Assembly: GCA_017993505.1 (NCBI GenBank) | Contig: JAGOMP010000013.1 | Span: 1-52,649, forward strand | DNA: 52,649 nt | Direction of reading: 5' to 3' | Source of the DNA: Planctomycetota bacterium | Lineage (GTDB): Bacteria; Planctomycetota; Uabimicrobiia; Uabimicrobiales; JABWCH01 | Shown: positions 8,562 through 17,053 of the stretch, piece by piece | How positions within the stretch are numbered: position 1 is the first letter of the stretch | Layout of the letters: each line of letters starts with the position of its first letter | Notes under the pieces: model-generated | What the model was told of the DNA's origin: nothing | Databases searched by the model: none | Seen by the model: only the letters and a program-made list of their open reading frames with translations | Position numbers and translations under genes: made by a program

Positions 8562-10253
8562 ATGAAATTCATTTTAGGTTTTTTAGTTTTTGTATTTTTT
8601 TTAAATATACCAATATATGCTCAAGTAGAGCTAGATATTTCAGATTTTGATTTTTTTGACGAAGAAGAAGAATATTCCATTCCTATAGATGAAGTACAAA
8701 AGGAAGTTACAGAAAATCAACAAAATAACAATGACCAACCACAAATAGATAAAAAAATTGAAAACGAACTAGACAACACTTCCCAAGAAAATCAACCTAC
8801 ATATGTAAAAGAAAAACAACCTACACAACCTACATATGTACAAGAAAAAGACATAGATGAAGATGCTATTGCAAAAAAATTAGCACAAGATGCTTCTTCC
8901 CGACACGTTCAAACAGACACTGAAAGAACTACACAATACATTACTATATCTGGAAACTTAGGTATGTTTTATGTAGGCAGAACAGATTTTTTTGCAGATG
9001 CATGGGGCGGTCCTCATACTTCCAATTTAGACGGCGATATATTTGATCCCTATGTGACATTAAATTTTGACATTCAATTAGAAAACAACATCAAAGCTGT
9101 CCTACAACTACAAAATGAACAACGAGTCAATATATTTCAACAAACACCTACTGGGACTTTGCACATTACAAACCGAGATACTCACGACAACTTTGATTTC
9201 CAATTTCAAAAAGCATATATCCAAATCCAAGATTTCCTGACAGAAGGATTTCAAGTTCGAACTGGGATTATTCCCCATAAATATGCTCTACGAGCAGACG
9301 GACAAGCATTTTTTTTAAACCTTGGTGAAGCAGAATCCCCATTTGGCACAAGAGAAAATACACAAGCTATGGGAGTCTTTGCATCATACCAACCAATAAA
9401 AATGATTGAATTTTATGTAGATGGATTCTACTTTGTAACTGGAGATACAAACTTTAAACGACAAGATGAAAAAATCTATGGCTTAAACTTCGACCTTTAC
9501 CTACCACAAACAGTGCAATCTGACGAAGGAAATACAATAAGTCTTGTTCGTTTTTTCAATATCATCTTCGCCGGCATCCAAGACGATAATCACAGTCCTA
9601 TTTGGAATGTAGGATTTGGATTTGACTATCAATTTGGTAGCCACCCTGATAAACACCTCTTTGAAATATATGGCGAAGGACTCTTTCAATGGGGCGAACA
9701 TAGCTACAATCAAAAAATGCCCTTTTCTCCCATTAAAGACCAACACCACCTAGCATATGGCGGATATTTAGGATTTAAATGGAGCTTGGAAGCTGTAGAA
9801 ACAAAACCATTTATAGATGTTTCTGTTTGGTACTTATCTGGGGATGATAACGACCCTCATCGCAAAAAAAACAATGATTTAATCACATATGAAGACATAG
9901 ACTCTACCTTAATTATCGAAGACAATAATTATGGACTAGACATAGATTCTAACTATTGGGCAGTCAAATTCAAAACAGGACTCACACTCACTCCCATAAC
10001 AAAAGAAGAAATGAGATTAGACCTCATCTACGCCCATTTTCAAGCTGTAGATGCAGATCCAAAGTCTAGCAAAAGAATAGGCGATGAAATTGATATTCGC
10101 CTCACTTGGGAATATAGTCCTGACTTAATCTTTTCTGTGGCAGCAGGCTACTTATTCAACGCCTATTATTTAGAAGACCACTTCAATCAACTCGGTGCAC
10201 GAGGGAAAAATCATGCCTTTATCATCCGATTAGAAGCCATGCTATTTTTTTAA
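8562..10253 (+). CDS. Outer-membrane porin-like beta-barrel protein
   Basis: The protein is about 563 residues. A signal peptide (about 1-21, ending IYAQ) is followed by an acidic, Gln/Asn-rich linker (about 22-115) and then a long region of alternating aromatic/polar strands typical of porins, ending in a C-terminal Phe (MLFF), the usual outer-membrane assembly signal. Features such as LNFDIQLENNIKAVLQLQNE and FQKAYIQIQDF resemble OprP/DcaP or alginate-export-like barrels, but the substrate cannot be named. An upstream in-frame start at 8523 would overlap the preceding gene and lacks an RBS; the ATG at 8562 has AAAGGA at 8551-8556 and begins the signal peptide. This gene is direct evidence for an outer membrane. 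Confidence 0.75.
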   Translation: MKFILGFLVFVFFLNIPIYAQVELDISDFDFFDEEEEYSIPIDEVQKEVTENQQNNNDQPQIDKKIENELDNTSQENQPTYVKEKQPTQPTYVQEKDIDEDAIAKKLAQDASSRHVQTDTERTTQYITISGNLGMFYVGRTDFFADAWGGPHTSNLDGDIFDPYVTLNFDIQLENNIKAVLQLQNEQRVNIFQQTPTGTLHITNRDTHDNFDFQFQKAYIQIQDFLTEGFQVRTGIIPHKYALRADGQAFFLNLGEAESPFGTRENTQAMGVFASYQPIKMIEFYVDGFYFVTGDTNFKRQDEKIYGLNFDLYLPQTVQSDEGNTISLVRFFNIIFAGIQDDNHSPIWNVGFGFDYQFGSHPDKHLFEIYGEGLFQWGEHSYNQKMPFSPIKDQHHLAYGGYLGFKWSLEAVETKPFIDVSVWYLSGDDNDPHRKKNNDLITYEDIDSTLIIEDNNYGLDIDSNYWAVKFKTGLTLTPITKEEMRLDLIYAHFQAVDADPKSSKRIGDEIDIRLTWEYSPDLIFSVAAGYLFNAYYLEDHFNQLGARGKNHAFIIRLEAMLFF

Positions 10254-10279
10254 AACTACATCCTACCTAAAGGAAAAAC

Positions 10280-11566
10280 ATGAATACCATTATACAAAAC
10301 GTACTATTAAACGAAAAAATAGTCCATATCTACATACAAGACAACATCATTCAATACATTGCTGACACCAACAACACTGAATCTCTACAAAATGCACCTA
10401 CATACAACACCAACGAATGCCAAATCATCGATGGGACAAATAAAGTCGCTCTACCCACCATTGCTAATGGCCATAACCACGCTGCCATGAGCCTATTTCG
10501 TGGATATGGAGATGATCTACCTTTAATGCAATGGCTACAAGAAAAAATTTGGCCTGTGGAAGCAAAACTCACAGAAGAAGATGTATATTGGGGTACAAAA
10601 CTAGCTTGCCTAGAAATGATTAGAACAGGCACAACATACTTTAACGACATGTATTGGCACTTCCACGGCACAGCCCAAGCTGTAGAAGAAATGGGACTAC
10701 GTGCCCATATTTCCTCTGTTTTCATCGACATAGATGATCCTAAAAAAGCAGCAGAACAACAAGAACAGACTATCCAACTCCATGAAGAAAGCAAAAAATA
10801 CTCCCGTCGAATTCAATTTGCCTTAGGACCTCACGCTCTATATACAGTTTCCAAACAAAGTCTAGAATGGATTCGAGACTACTCTCAAAAGCATAACTTA
10901 CTCATACACTTTCACTTAGCAGAAACAAAACTAGACCAAACAACTACATTAGAAAAATACAACCAAAATCCTATCCATTTTCTAGAATCTATCCAATTTC
11001 TAAGCCCACGGCTCATTGGATGCCACGGTGTACAACTTAATGAAGAAGAACTTGACATCCTAAAAAAATACGACGTAGCACTCGTTCATAACCCTTGTTC
11101 CAATCTAAAACTTGCAGGCGTAAACTTTTTTCCATATAAACAAATCAAAGAAAAAAACATTAGATTCTGCATAGGAACCGATGGTTGTGCATCTAATAAC
11201 AACCTAAACATGCTAGAAGAAACAAAATTTGCTACGCTCTTACAAAAATGGATTCAAAACGATACTACACAATTTCCCGCACATGAAGCATGGAAAACCA
11301 TCACACAAACTGCCCATGAAATTTTCCAAATTCCTGCTGGAATCATACAGGAAAACAAATATGCTGACCTTATGCTCCTAAACCTCAACGATATACATAT
11401 GACACCGCACCATGACATCATTTCAAACTTAATATACAGCGTTCCCACATCTGCTATCGACACAGTCCTTTGCGATGGAAAAATTCTTATGCAAAATAAA
11501 ATCATTCCCCAAGAGCAAGAAATCATACAACAAATCCATACAACTGCACAAAAAATATCACAATAA
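10280..11566 (+). CDS. mtaD: 5-methylthioadenosine/S-adenosylhomocysteine deaminase-type amidohydrolase
   Basis: This 428-residue cytosolic amidohydrolase belongs to the MTA/SAH deaminase and TrzA/AtzB-like group. Visible metal and catalytic motifs are NGHNHAAM (His65, His67), HFHLAE at about 210-215, GCHGVQL at about 248-254 and IGTDGCASNN at about 300-309 (Asp and Ser of the active site). The sequence LFRGYGDDLPLMQWL matches the substrate-binding segment of the family. It probably deaminates MTA or SAH to the inosine derivative in methyl-cycle salvage, though related guanine or triazine deaminases cannot be fully excluded. AAAGGA lies about 9 nt upstream. It follows the porin gene by 26 bp, in the same orientation. 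Confidence 0.85.
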   Translation: MNTIIQNVLLNEKIVHIYIQDNIIQYIADTNNTESLQNAPTYNTNECQIIDGTNKVALPTIANGHNHAAMSLFRGYGDDLPLMQWLQEKIWPVEAKLTEEDVYWGTKLACLEMIRTGTTYFNDMYWHFHGTAQAVEEMGLRAHISSVFIDIDDPKKAAEQQEQTIQLHEESKKYSRRIQFALGPHALYTVSKQSLEWIRDYSQKHNLLIHFHLAETKLDQTTTLEKYNQNPIHFLESIQFLSPRLIGCHGVQLNEEELDILKKYDVALVHNPCSNLKLAGVNFFPYKQIKEKNIRFCIGTDGCASNNNLNMLEETKFATLLQKWIQNDTTQFPAHEAWKTITQTAHEIFQIPAGIIQENKYADLMLLNLNDIHMTPHHDIISNLIYSVPTSAIDTVLCDGKILMQNKIIPQEQEIIQQIHTTAQKISQ

Positions 11567-11601
11567 ACATCCAACACATACAAAAAAAATGAGAGAAAAA
11601 A

Positions 11602-12624
11602 ATGAAAAAAATCATACTATATATATTTTTTCTTATTCTATCTATTGCATGCACCATTGGAATTTGGACATATAATCCTAGAAAAGCACAATCCAGCACC
11701 ATTATTGGAAACATCATAGATTTAGCCAATCAACCTATCCCAGAAATCCCATTAATACTGTACAACCAAGAAAACAAAAATGAACACATTTATGCTACCA
11801 TAACAGACACTACTGGAAAATTCAAAATTCCCGATATAACAAAAGGTATATACTACTTTCATACTATATTAAATAAAGAAAAAATAACACTACAACCCTT
11901 TCACATATTACCAGATACTGAACTTGTAGAACTTCGCCTCATCTACTCTGACATCATTCAACATGAAATACAACCCACAGAAATAGAACAAATACCAGTA
12001 AAACAAATAGAACCAGAAGAACCTATTCAACAAGAACCAATCGAACAAGATAATACACAACTTGTATATCATACAAATGGAAAATTAGAAGGAGAAATAT
12101 TAGTAGATGGCAAACCACTATACCAAATGAATTCCATTACACTACAACAAACATATTTAGAAACAAATCAAGTAAATGAAATCAATGTTCCTCTCCTAGG
12201 AGGTCAATTCCAAATTTCAAACCTTCCACCAGGACAATACTCCTACGTAGCAAGCATTGCAGGACACAACCCAAGCAAACCAACAGAAGTCTTTATACTA
12301 AGCAATGCAACAAGCACTGTCAAAATTTACTTAACTAGCAAAAGCCAAGAAAGTAAAAAAACTGCCAATCTATCTGTCACTGTCATTGACTCTTCTTGGA
12401 CACCACAAATCGGTGCAGAAGTCACCATAGTTTCCTCAGATGGTCAATATTCACAAACATCACAAACAGATGATAATGGCGAAACTATCCTCAAAGGCAT
12501 TCCTAGTGGCGATTACAGAGTCCAAGCTGGATTCTCCGGTATCAACGGATACTGCCAATTAGAAGAATATGTCACACTACAAGAAGGAAAATTTTCCAGT
12601 ATCGTCCTTCGTGAATATGAATAA
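11602..12624 (+). CDS. Membrane-anchored protein with two carboxypeptidase-regulatory-like (Cna-B-type) domains
   Basis: The 340-residue protein has an N-terminal hydrophobic anchor or uncleaved signal (about 4-22). A first CarboxypepD_reg-like beta-sandwich follows (about 32-115: STIIGNIIDLANQPIPEIP, then DTTGKFKIPDITKGIYYF). A Glu/Pro/Gln linker (about 120-150) leads to a middle beta domain (about 155-245) and a last similar domain (about 252-340: ANLSVTVIDSSWTPQIGAEV and DDNGETILKGIPSGDYRV). Such domains are usually structural in secreted proteins, and no catalytic domain is attached. The gene is the last of the run starting at 3443 and is followed by a long inverted repeat. Function unknown. 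Confidence 0.65.
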   Translation: MKKIILYIFFLILSIACTIGIWTYNPRKAQSSTIIGNIIDLANQPIPEIPLILYNQENKNEHIYATITDTTGKFKIPDITKGIYYFHTILNKEKITLQPFHILPDTELVELRLIYSDIIQHEIQPTEIEQIPVKQIEPEEPIQQEPIEQDNTQLVYHTNGKLEGEILVDGKPLYQMNSITLQQTYLETNQVNEINVPLLGGQFQISNLPPGQYSYVASIAGHNPSKPTEVFILSNATSTVKIYLTSKSQESKKTANLSVTVIDSSWTPQIGAEVTIVSSDGQYSQTSQTDDNGETILKGIPSGDYRVQAGFSGINGYCQLEEYVTLQEGKFSSIVLREYE

Positions 12625-12647
12625 AAAATATTTTCAAAACACAACTT

Positions 12648-12760
12648 AAAAAAATATAAATTAGATTTTTCTGAAAAAGACTTATCAACAACACTACCAT
12701 CATATCCTACATTATCTAAATAACTTTGCCTTTTCAGAAGAATCTAATTTATATTTTTTT
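12648..12760. repeat. Long imperfect inverted repeat (about 31-bp arms, 50-bp centre)
   Basis: The left arm at 12648-12679 and the right arm at 12730-12760 pair almost completely (AAAAAAATATAAATTAGATT against AATCTAATTTATATTTTTTT, then a TTCTGAAAA/TTTTCAG extension). The right arm ends in a T7 run, so this could be a large terminator for the upstream gene run. Arm length and the 50-bp centre would also fit a small non-autonomous inverted-repeat element. No target-site duplication was identified. Confidence 0.7.
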
Positions 12761-12765
12761 GCTAT

Positions 12766-12972
12766 CCAATAACTCCATATAATAGAAATTAAAACAAATT
12801 ATTTTTTTTCATATTAAGAGTACAACAAAAATATACCTGTCCAATGACTCCATATAATAGAAATTAAAACAAATTATTTTTTTTCATACAAGGAGTTCGA
12901 CAGAAATATACCTGTCCAATACCTACATATAATGGAAAAAAACAATTATTTTTTTCTAAAAAGGAGTTCAAC
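12766..12972 (+). repeat. 75-bp tandem repeat carrying promoter and RBS of radC (about 2.8 copies)
   Basis: Units begin with CCAAT at 12766, 12841 and 12916, exactly 75 bp apart. Each holds a TATAAT -10-like hexamer (12778-12783, 12853-12858, 12928-12933), an A/T tract, and an AAGAGTACAAC or AGGAGTTC-AC block. In the last unit that block is the radC RBS, directly followed by the ATG at 12973. The whole initiation region has thus been triplicated, leaving up to three potential start sites. No clear -35 element could be assigned. Confidence 0.8.
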
Positions 12973-13659
12973 ATGAAAATAGACTATACAATCCAAAAAA
13001 TGCCTTTAATGGAACGACCACGTGAAAAAGCATTGCAATATGGAGTAGAATATCTATCAGACGCAGAACTTATGGCAATTATATTGGGAAAAGGGACAGC
13101 TGGACGAAGTGCTTTGTATTTGGCACATTTGATCTTTCAAGAATTTGGAGATTGGCGTCGCATTTCCACCTACTCTGTAAGAGAATTGCAAAGAATCAAA
13201 GGAATCGGCGAGATCAAAGCCTTAGAATTAAAAGCTTGCCTAGAAATTGCTCGTCGATTTCAACGTTTGGTCATTAAACCAGGAGATTTTTTAAACGGTT
13301 CAAAAAATGTATTTTTATTATACCATGAACGTTTACGAGATTATAAAAAAGAACACTTTTTTGCACTATTATTAGATTGTAAACATTGCATGATTCGCGA
13401 AGAATTAGTATCTATTGGGTCACTAAATCTTTCTATTGTCCATCCAAGAGAAGTTTTTGCACCTGCCATCCGTGAATCAGCAGAAAGTTTGATCTTAGTT
13501 CATAATCATCCTAGTGGAAACCCACAACCTAGCCAAGAAGATCTTCAAGTCACAAACCGCCTAGTAAAAGTAGGTAAACTAATTGGCATTGAAGTGCTAG
13601 ACCACATTATTATTGGAAATGGTGATTATGTAAGTTTTGCAGAAAGCAACCTTTTATAA
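12973..13659 (+). CDS. radC: RadC-family JAB/MPN domain protein
   Basis: This 228-residue protein has full RadC length. Residues about 20-100 hold the UPF0758 N-terminal part with a helix-hairpin-helix (IKGIGEIKALELK). The C-terminal MPN+/JAB domain has the metal-binding HNHPSGNPQPSQED motif at about 176-189. Despite the name, RadC proteins are not proven DNA-repair enzymes, and the biochemical role of the family is unsettled. The gene stands alone, with the triplicated promoter/RBS repeat upstream and a hairpin downstream at 13771. The ATG is fixed by AAGGAG at 12960-12965. Confidence 0.92.
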   Translation: MKIDYTIQKMPLMERPREKALQYGVEYLSDAELMAIILGKGTAGRSALYLAHLIFQEFGDWRRISTYSVRELQRIKGIGEIKALELKACLEIARRFQRLVIKPGDFLNGSKNVFLLYHERLRDYKKEHFFALLLDCKHCMIREELVSIGSLNLSIVHPREVFAPAIRESAESLILVHNHPSGNPQPSQEDLQVTNRLVKVGKLIGIEVLDHIIIGNGDYVSFAESNLL

Positions 13660-13770
13660 CACAATATTCACTAAACAATCTAACATAGCAATTATAGCAA
13701 TTGACAGAATACTTTAAAAAATCGTGCAGTCATCAGAATAAATTTAAAATTGTACAGTTATCAAAATAAA

Positions 13771-13805
13771 TTTTCTCTGAGGTAAACTAACAGCCTCAGA
13801 GAAAA
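13771..13805. terminator. Hairpin with bidirectional terminator shape
   Basis: A perfect 12-bp stem, TTTTCTCTGAGG (13771-13782) with CCTCAGAGAAAA (13794-13805), has an 11-nt loop and A/T ends on both sides. It lies about 110 bp after radC. Just upstream, a CAGTCATCAGAATAAATTT element is repeated 28 bp later at 13755. The rest of 13660-14009 shows no gene. Confidence 0.6.
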
Positions 13806-14009
13806 ATCCTCCCAGAGTAAATTTTCTTCCTAGAATAAGGCTACCTAAATATTGAACAAAAAATTTGATGAACAGATTGCACATTTTTAATGATTCCAGA
13901 AAATTGCATTAAAACCCTATATATCCGTAATCACTTACAAATGTCTATAATTTCAGAAAATACAAATTAGAATTTTGAATAAAAATAAATTGGAAAGAAA
14001 AGCTAAAGT

Positions 14010-14817
14010 ATGAAAATAAAGAATATACTTAATGGTGTGGAAGATACTTTATATATTCCACTTATAGCAAGAATATATGCATCTAAAAAATTTCCAAAAT
14101 TCTTCTATGATGAAAAAGCATTGTCTCTAGAACAATATATACCAACAAACAGTATAAAAAATAATACTACAGAATACTTTTACATGGCAAGTGTTTGTAG
14201 ACAATATACAATAGATAAAAAGATAATAAAATTCCTGATGACAAATAAACAAAGTAATGTTGTTTTTTTTAGGCTCAGGTTTAGAAACAGCATATCATCG
14301 TATAGATAATATAAAAGCTAATTTTTATCATGTTGACTTACCAAATGTAATAGACATAAGAAAAAAAATATTAGGAAATGCGGAAAATGAAAAGTTGATA
14401 GCAGGAGATATGTTTACTTTAGATTGGATAAAAAAAATAGATACATCTTTACCAACTATAATTGTTGCATCAGGAGTGTTTCAATATTTCAATGAAAGTA
14501 AAATTATAGAAATGATAAAAAAAATGAAATTATTAATTCCTAAAGGTGAATTGGTGTTTGATGCAACAAATTTTACTGGATTAAAATTGGCAAATAAATA
14601 TGTTAGAAAAACTGGTAATGCCAATGCACATATGTACTTTTACATAGATAATCCACATGAATTTATCAATTTAACTGCAACAAATCTAATAAATGTCGAT
14701 GGTTTTTTTAATGATGCCTTAAAGTATTGTGAAGGTTTAAGACTTAAGACAAAAATATATATGTACTTTGCAGATAAATTAAACAGAATATTTATTATTC
14801 ACCTAAGTTTTACTTAG
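14010..14817 (+). pseudogene. LCM/PPM1-type SAM-dependent methyltransferase, frameshifted at a T8 tract
   Basis: Two overlapping frames (14010-14309 and 14257-14817) together encode one leucine carboxyl methyltransferase-like protein (TcmP/PPM1 family, O-methylation of small molecules or carboxyl groups). The first frame has the family start GVEDTLYIPLIARI and a FFYDEKA segment. The second carries the SAM motif FLGSGLETAYHRID, YHVDLPNVIDIRK, and ASGVFQYFNE. Both sides join perfectly if the eight T's at 14263-14270 are read as seven (VVFLGSGLE). The gene could be a recent pseudogene, switched by tract slippage, rescued by transcriptional slippage, or the result of a sequencing error. The RBS is weak (GGAAAG, 12 nt upstream). 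It has no operon neighbours and is very AT-rich, so it may be an acquired gene. Confidence 0.75.
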
Positions 14818-14886
14818 GCTAAATATTATATAAGATGCTTATATATTCCCATTTATTTGATAATAGCTAAAACTACAACTTCTTCG

Positions 14887-15049
14887 CCCCCAGTGCAACA
14901 TTTCCTCCCAGTGCAACATTCACTCCCCTGAGCAACATTCACTCCCCAGAGCAACTGACACCTCCCCAGAGCAACTTTCACTCCCCAGAGCAAATTAACT
15001 CCCCAGAGCAACTGACACCTCCCCAGAGCAACATCCACTCCCCAGAGCA
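14887..15049. repeat. GC-rich minisatellite array 1 (about 9 units of 16-21 bp)
   Basis: Units resemble CACTCCCCAGAGCAACATT, with variants ending ACTGACA, ACTTT or AAATTAA. The C/G-rich core CTCCCCAGAGCAAC stands out strongly against the AT-rich surroundings. Each core can form a tiny CTC/GAG hairpin. Units abut directly without unique spacers. Confidence 0.9.
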
Positions 15050-15152
15050 CATTTACGCATTTCTATGTAATTCTATACATTTTAACTTCTATTAACGAAT
15101 TTCTACGTAATTTTACGTAATTCTAAGCGTTTTCGTATTCATTAATAATTTT
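15050..15152. other. AT-rich stretch between the two minisatellite arrays
   Basis: About 100 bp with repeated ATTTCTAnGTAATTnTA-like words (near 15058, 15095 and 15110), separating two similar arrays. No gene, promoter or clear hairpin was seen. It may be the remnant of a duplication that split an original array. Confidence 0.5.
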
Positions 15153-15330
15153 CCCTCCCCAGAGCAACTGACACCTCCCCAGTGCAACATTTCCTCCCAG
15201 AGCAACATTCACCCCCAGAGCAACATTCACTCCCCAGAGCAACATTCACTCCCCAGAGCAACATTCACTCCCCAGAGCAACATTCACTCCCCAGAGCAAC
15301 ATCCACTCCCCAGAGCAAGTCTGAGCAAGT
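15153..15330. repeat. GC-rich minisatellite array 2 (about 9 units of 17-21 bp)
   Basis: The array uses the same core, CTCCCCAGAGCAAC, as array 1. Four consecutive near-identical 19-bp units (CACTCCCCAGAGCAACATT type) occupy about 15229-15304, indicating recent expansion. It opens with a unit ending ACTGACA, followed by a CCAGTGCAAC variant, both also found in array 1. It ends with a partial GAGCAAGT doublet. The following 15331-15541 is AT-rich, with a TATAAT at about 15518-15523 and TGGAGA before the next gene. Confidence 0.9.
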
Positions 15331-15541
15331 CTCTCTATAATTCTGTCTTTCTATAGTATTGAAATGAGTTTTATAATTGTTTTTTTTTCTATTGAATTTT
15401 CAAGAAAATAAATTATAATGAATTGTTACGTTTATTAAGTAGGAATGATATGAAAGATCAAAATAAGCAAATTGTTCCTATTATTCTACATATAGATTAA
15501 GTTCAGCAAATATATGATATAATCGTTTTCTGGAGACAGAA

Positions 15542-17017
15542 ATGAAAACTAAATGGTATATTTTCCTTTGTATATGTCTATGTTTTGTTCCATGTTTTGC
15601 ACAAGAAGAACAAGGTGAAGAAGTAAAGAAAGAAGTTTTGATTCTTCCGTTTAAAGGAGAGATTTTTAGTTTTACTGCTTCTCCTTTTGTGCGAATGTTG
15701 AGTCGTATTCAACCAGAAACAACGAAGCTTTTAATCATTGAGATTGATACTCCAGGGGGATCTGTAGATGCAGTTTTAGAGATGTGCCAAGAGGTAGATC
15801 GATTAAAAGATAAAAAGGTAATGGTATATGCATATATCAATGGTTTTGCTTGGAGTTGTGGAGCTTTGCTTTCTTTAGCCTGTGACCGCATATATATGAA
15901 AGAGCAAGCTTCTATTGGTTCAGCAGAAGTAAAAATGAAAACGCCTCAAGGAATTGTACCAGCTGATGAAAAGTATGTGTCAGCCTTTCGAGCACATTTT
16001 CGAGCATATGCAGAACATGGAAATTATCCAGCAGCTTTAGCAGAAGCTATGGTAGATAAAAAGCTAGAAGTAAAGGAAATTTATTTCCGAGGCGAACGGT
16101 TTTTTAAGACAAATGCTGAACTTGAGAAGTTTAGAGAAGAAAATATTGATAATATAGGCGAAATTATAGAACGGGGAACGATTGTGAAAGCAGGGGAAAT
16201 AGCAAATTTCACTGCAAGGGAAGCAAAAGAATATGGATTTTGTACTGAAATCTATGATTCGAGAAATGATTTATTGAAAGGGCTTTCTTTATCTGATTAT
16301 CCTGTTCGTGAGATAGGTACTTCTACTACAGATTTCGTTGGTAATTTTTTCTCCTCACCTTGGGTACGTGGAATGCTTATTGCTTTAGGCATATTGGGTA
16401 TTATTTTAGAATGTGTTACACCTGGTTTTGGCGTCCCTGGAATTGTTGGAATTTTATGTTTAGTTATAGCGTTTATAGGTGGATTTCTAGCTGAAACAAC
16501 TGCTTTATGGGAAATTTTGTTGTTTCTTTTTGGAATTTTTCTTTTAGCACTTGAGATATTTGTGATTCCAGGGTTTGGAATAACTGGCATTGTAGGGATT
16601 ATTTGTTGTGTTTTTGCTTTAATTTTATCATTGCAAACGTTTGTTTTCCCTACTACAGCAGCAGAAAGTTCTGATTTTATAACAAATATTTTGATTATTT
16701 TAGGAAGTCTTACTTTAGATATTCTTATATTAGCGATCATTTTTAAATTTGCTCCTAAAAACGCACCTCTATATAAATTATCTGTGGCAACTGTTCAGAC
16801 TCCCGAAGATGGATACACTATTGCTATTGATTCTTATAATGCTTTACTAGATAAAGAAGGTGTTGTAACAAGCACATTACGACCAGCTGGTAAAGCAAAA
16901 ATTGGTGAAGAGTTCTATGATGTGACTTCTTTAGGTGATTTTCTCACAGATGGAACAAAAATTAAAGTAATAGAAATTAGAGGCAATCAAATTTTTGTTG
17001 ATAAAATTGAATCTTAA
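15542..17017 (+). CDS. Long NfeD-family membrane-bound serine protease
   Basis: The 491-residue protein has a signal peptide (1-20) and a ClpP/SDH-type protease domain (about 32-250) with EIDTPGGSVDA and NGFAWSCGAL, where Ser105 is the predicted nucleophile and a Lys near 144 (DEKYVSAFR) could be the general base. About four to five membrane segments follow (about 275-415), then a C-terminal NfeD OB-fold (about 440-491: GVVTSTLRPAGKAKIGEEFYDV). Family members cleave membrane-associated substrates such as stomatin C-termini. This gene opens a run of NfeD-short and two FloA proteins, the classic NfeD-SPFH partnership. TGGAGA precedes the ATG. Confidence 0.88.
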   Translation: MKTKWYIFLCICLCFVPCFAQEEQGEEVKKEVLILPFKGEIFSFTASPFVRMLSRIQPETTKLLIIEIDTPGGSVDAVLEMCQEVDRLKDKKVMVYAYINGFAWSCGALLSLACDRIYMKEQASIGSAEVKMKTPQGIVPADEKYVSAFRAHFRAYAEHGNYPAALAEAMVDKKLEVKEIYFRGERFFKTNAELEKFREENIDNIGEIIERGTIVKAGEIANFTAREAKEYGFCTEIYDSRNDLLKGLSLSDYPVREIGTSTTDFVGNFFSSPWVRGMLIALGILGIILECVTPGFGVPGIVGILCLVIAFIGGFLAETTALWEILLFLFGIFLLALEIFVIPGFGITGIVGIICCVFALILSLQTFVFPTTAAESSDFITNILIILGSLTLDILILAIIFKFAPKNAPLYKLSVATVQTPEDGYTIAIDSYNALLDKEGVVTSTLRPAGKAKIGEEFYDVTSLGDFLTDGTKIKVIEIRGNQIFVDKIES

Positions 17018-17053
17018 GGGAAAAACTTACGATTCAAGAATAGGAGCTCATAC

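Noticed and set aside
12648..12760. Insertion sequence remnant
   Set aside because: There is no transposase fragment or detectable target duplication; kept only as an inverted repeat or terminator.
13701..13730. TTGACA-based promoter before the LCM-type gene
   Set aside because: A TTGACA occurs at 13701, but no -10-like hexamer lies 16-18 bp downstream, and the hairpin at 13771 would stop transcription.
14853..15050. Minus-strand open frame rich in LLWGV/ALGRC repeats
   Set aside because: It is a by-product of the minisatellite: its coding text is the repeat itself, and it has no RBS or conserved start.
14887..15330. Possible CRISPR array
   Set aside because: Units of 16-21 bp abut without unique spacers, differ among themselves, and no cas gene is near.
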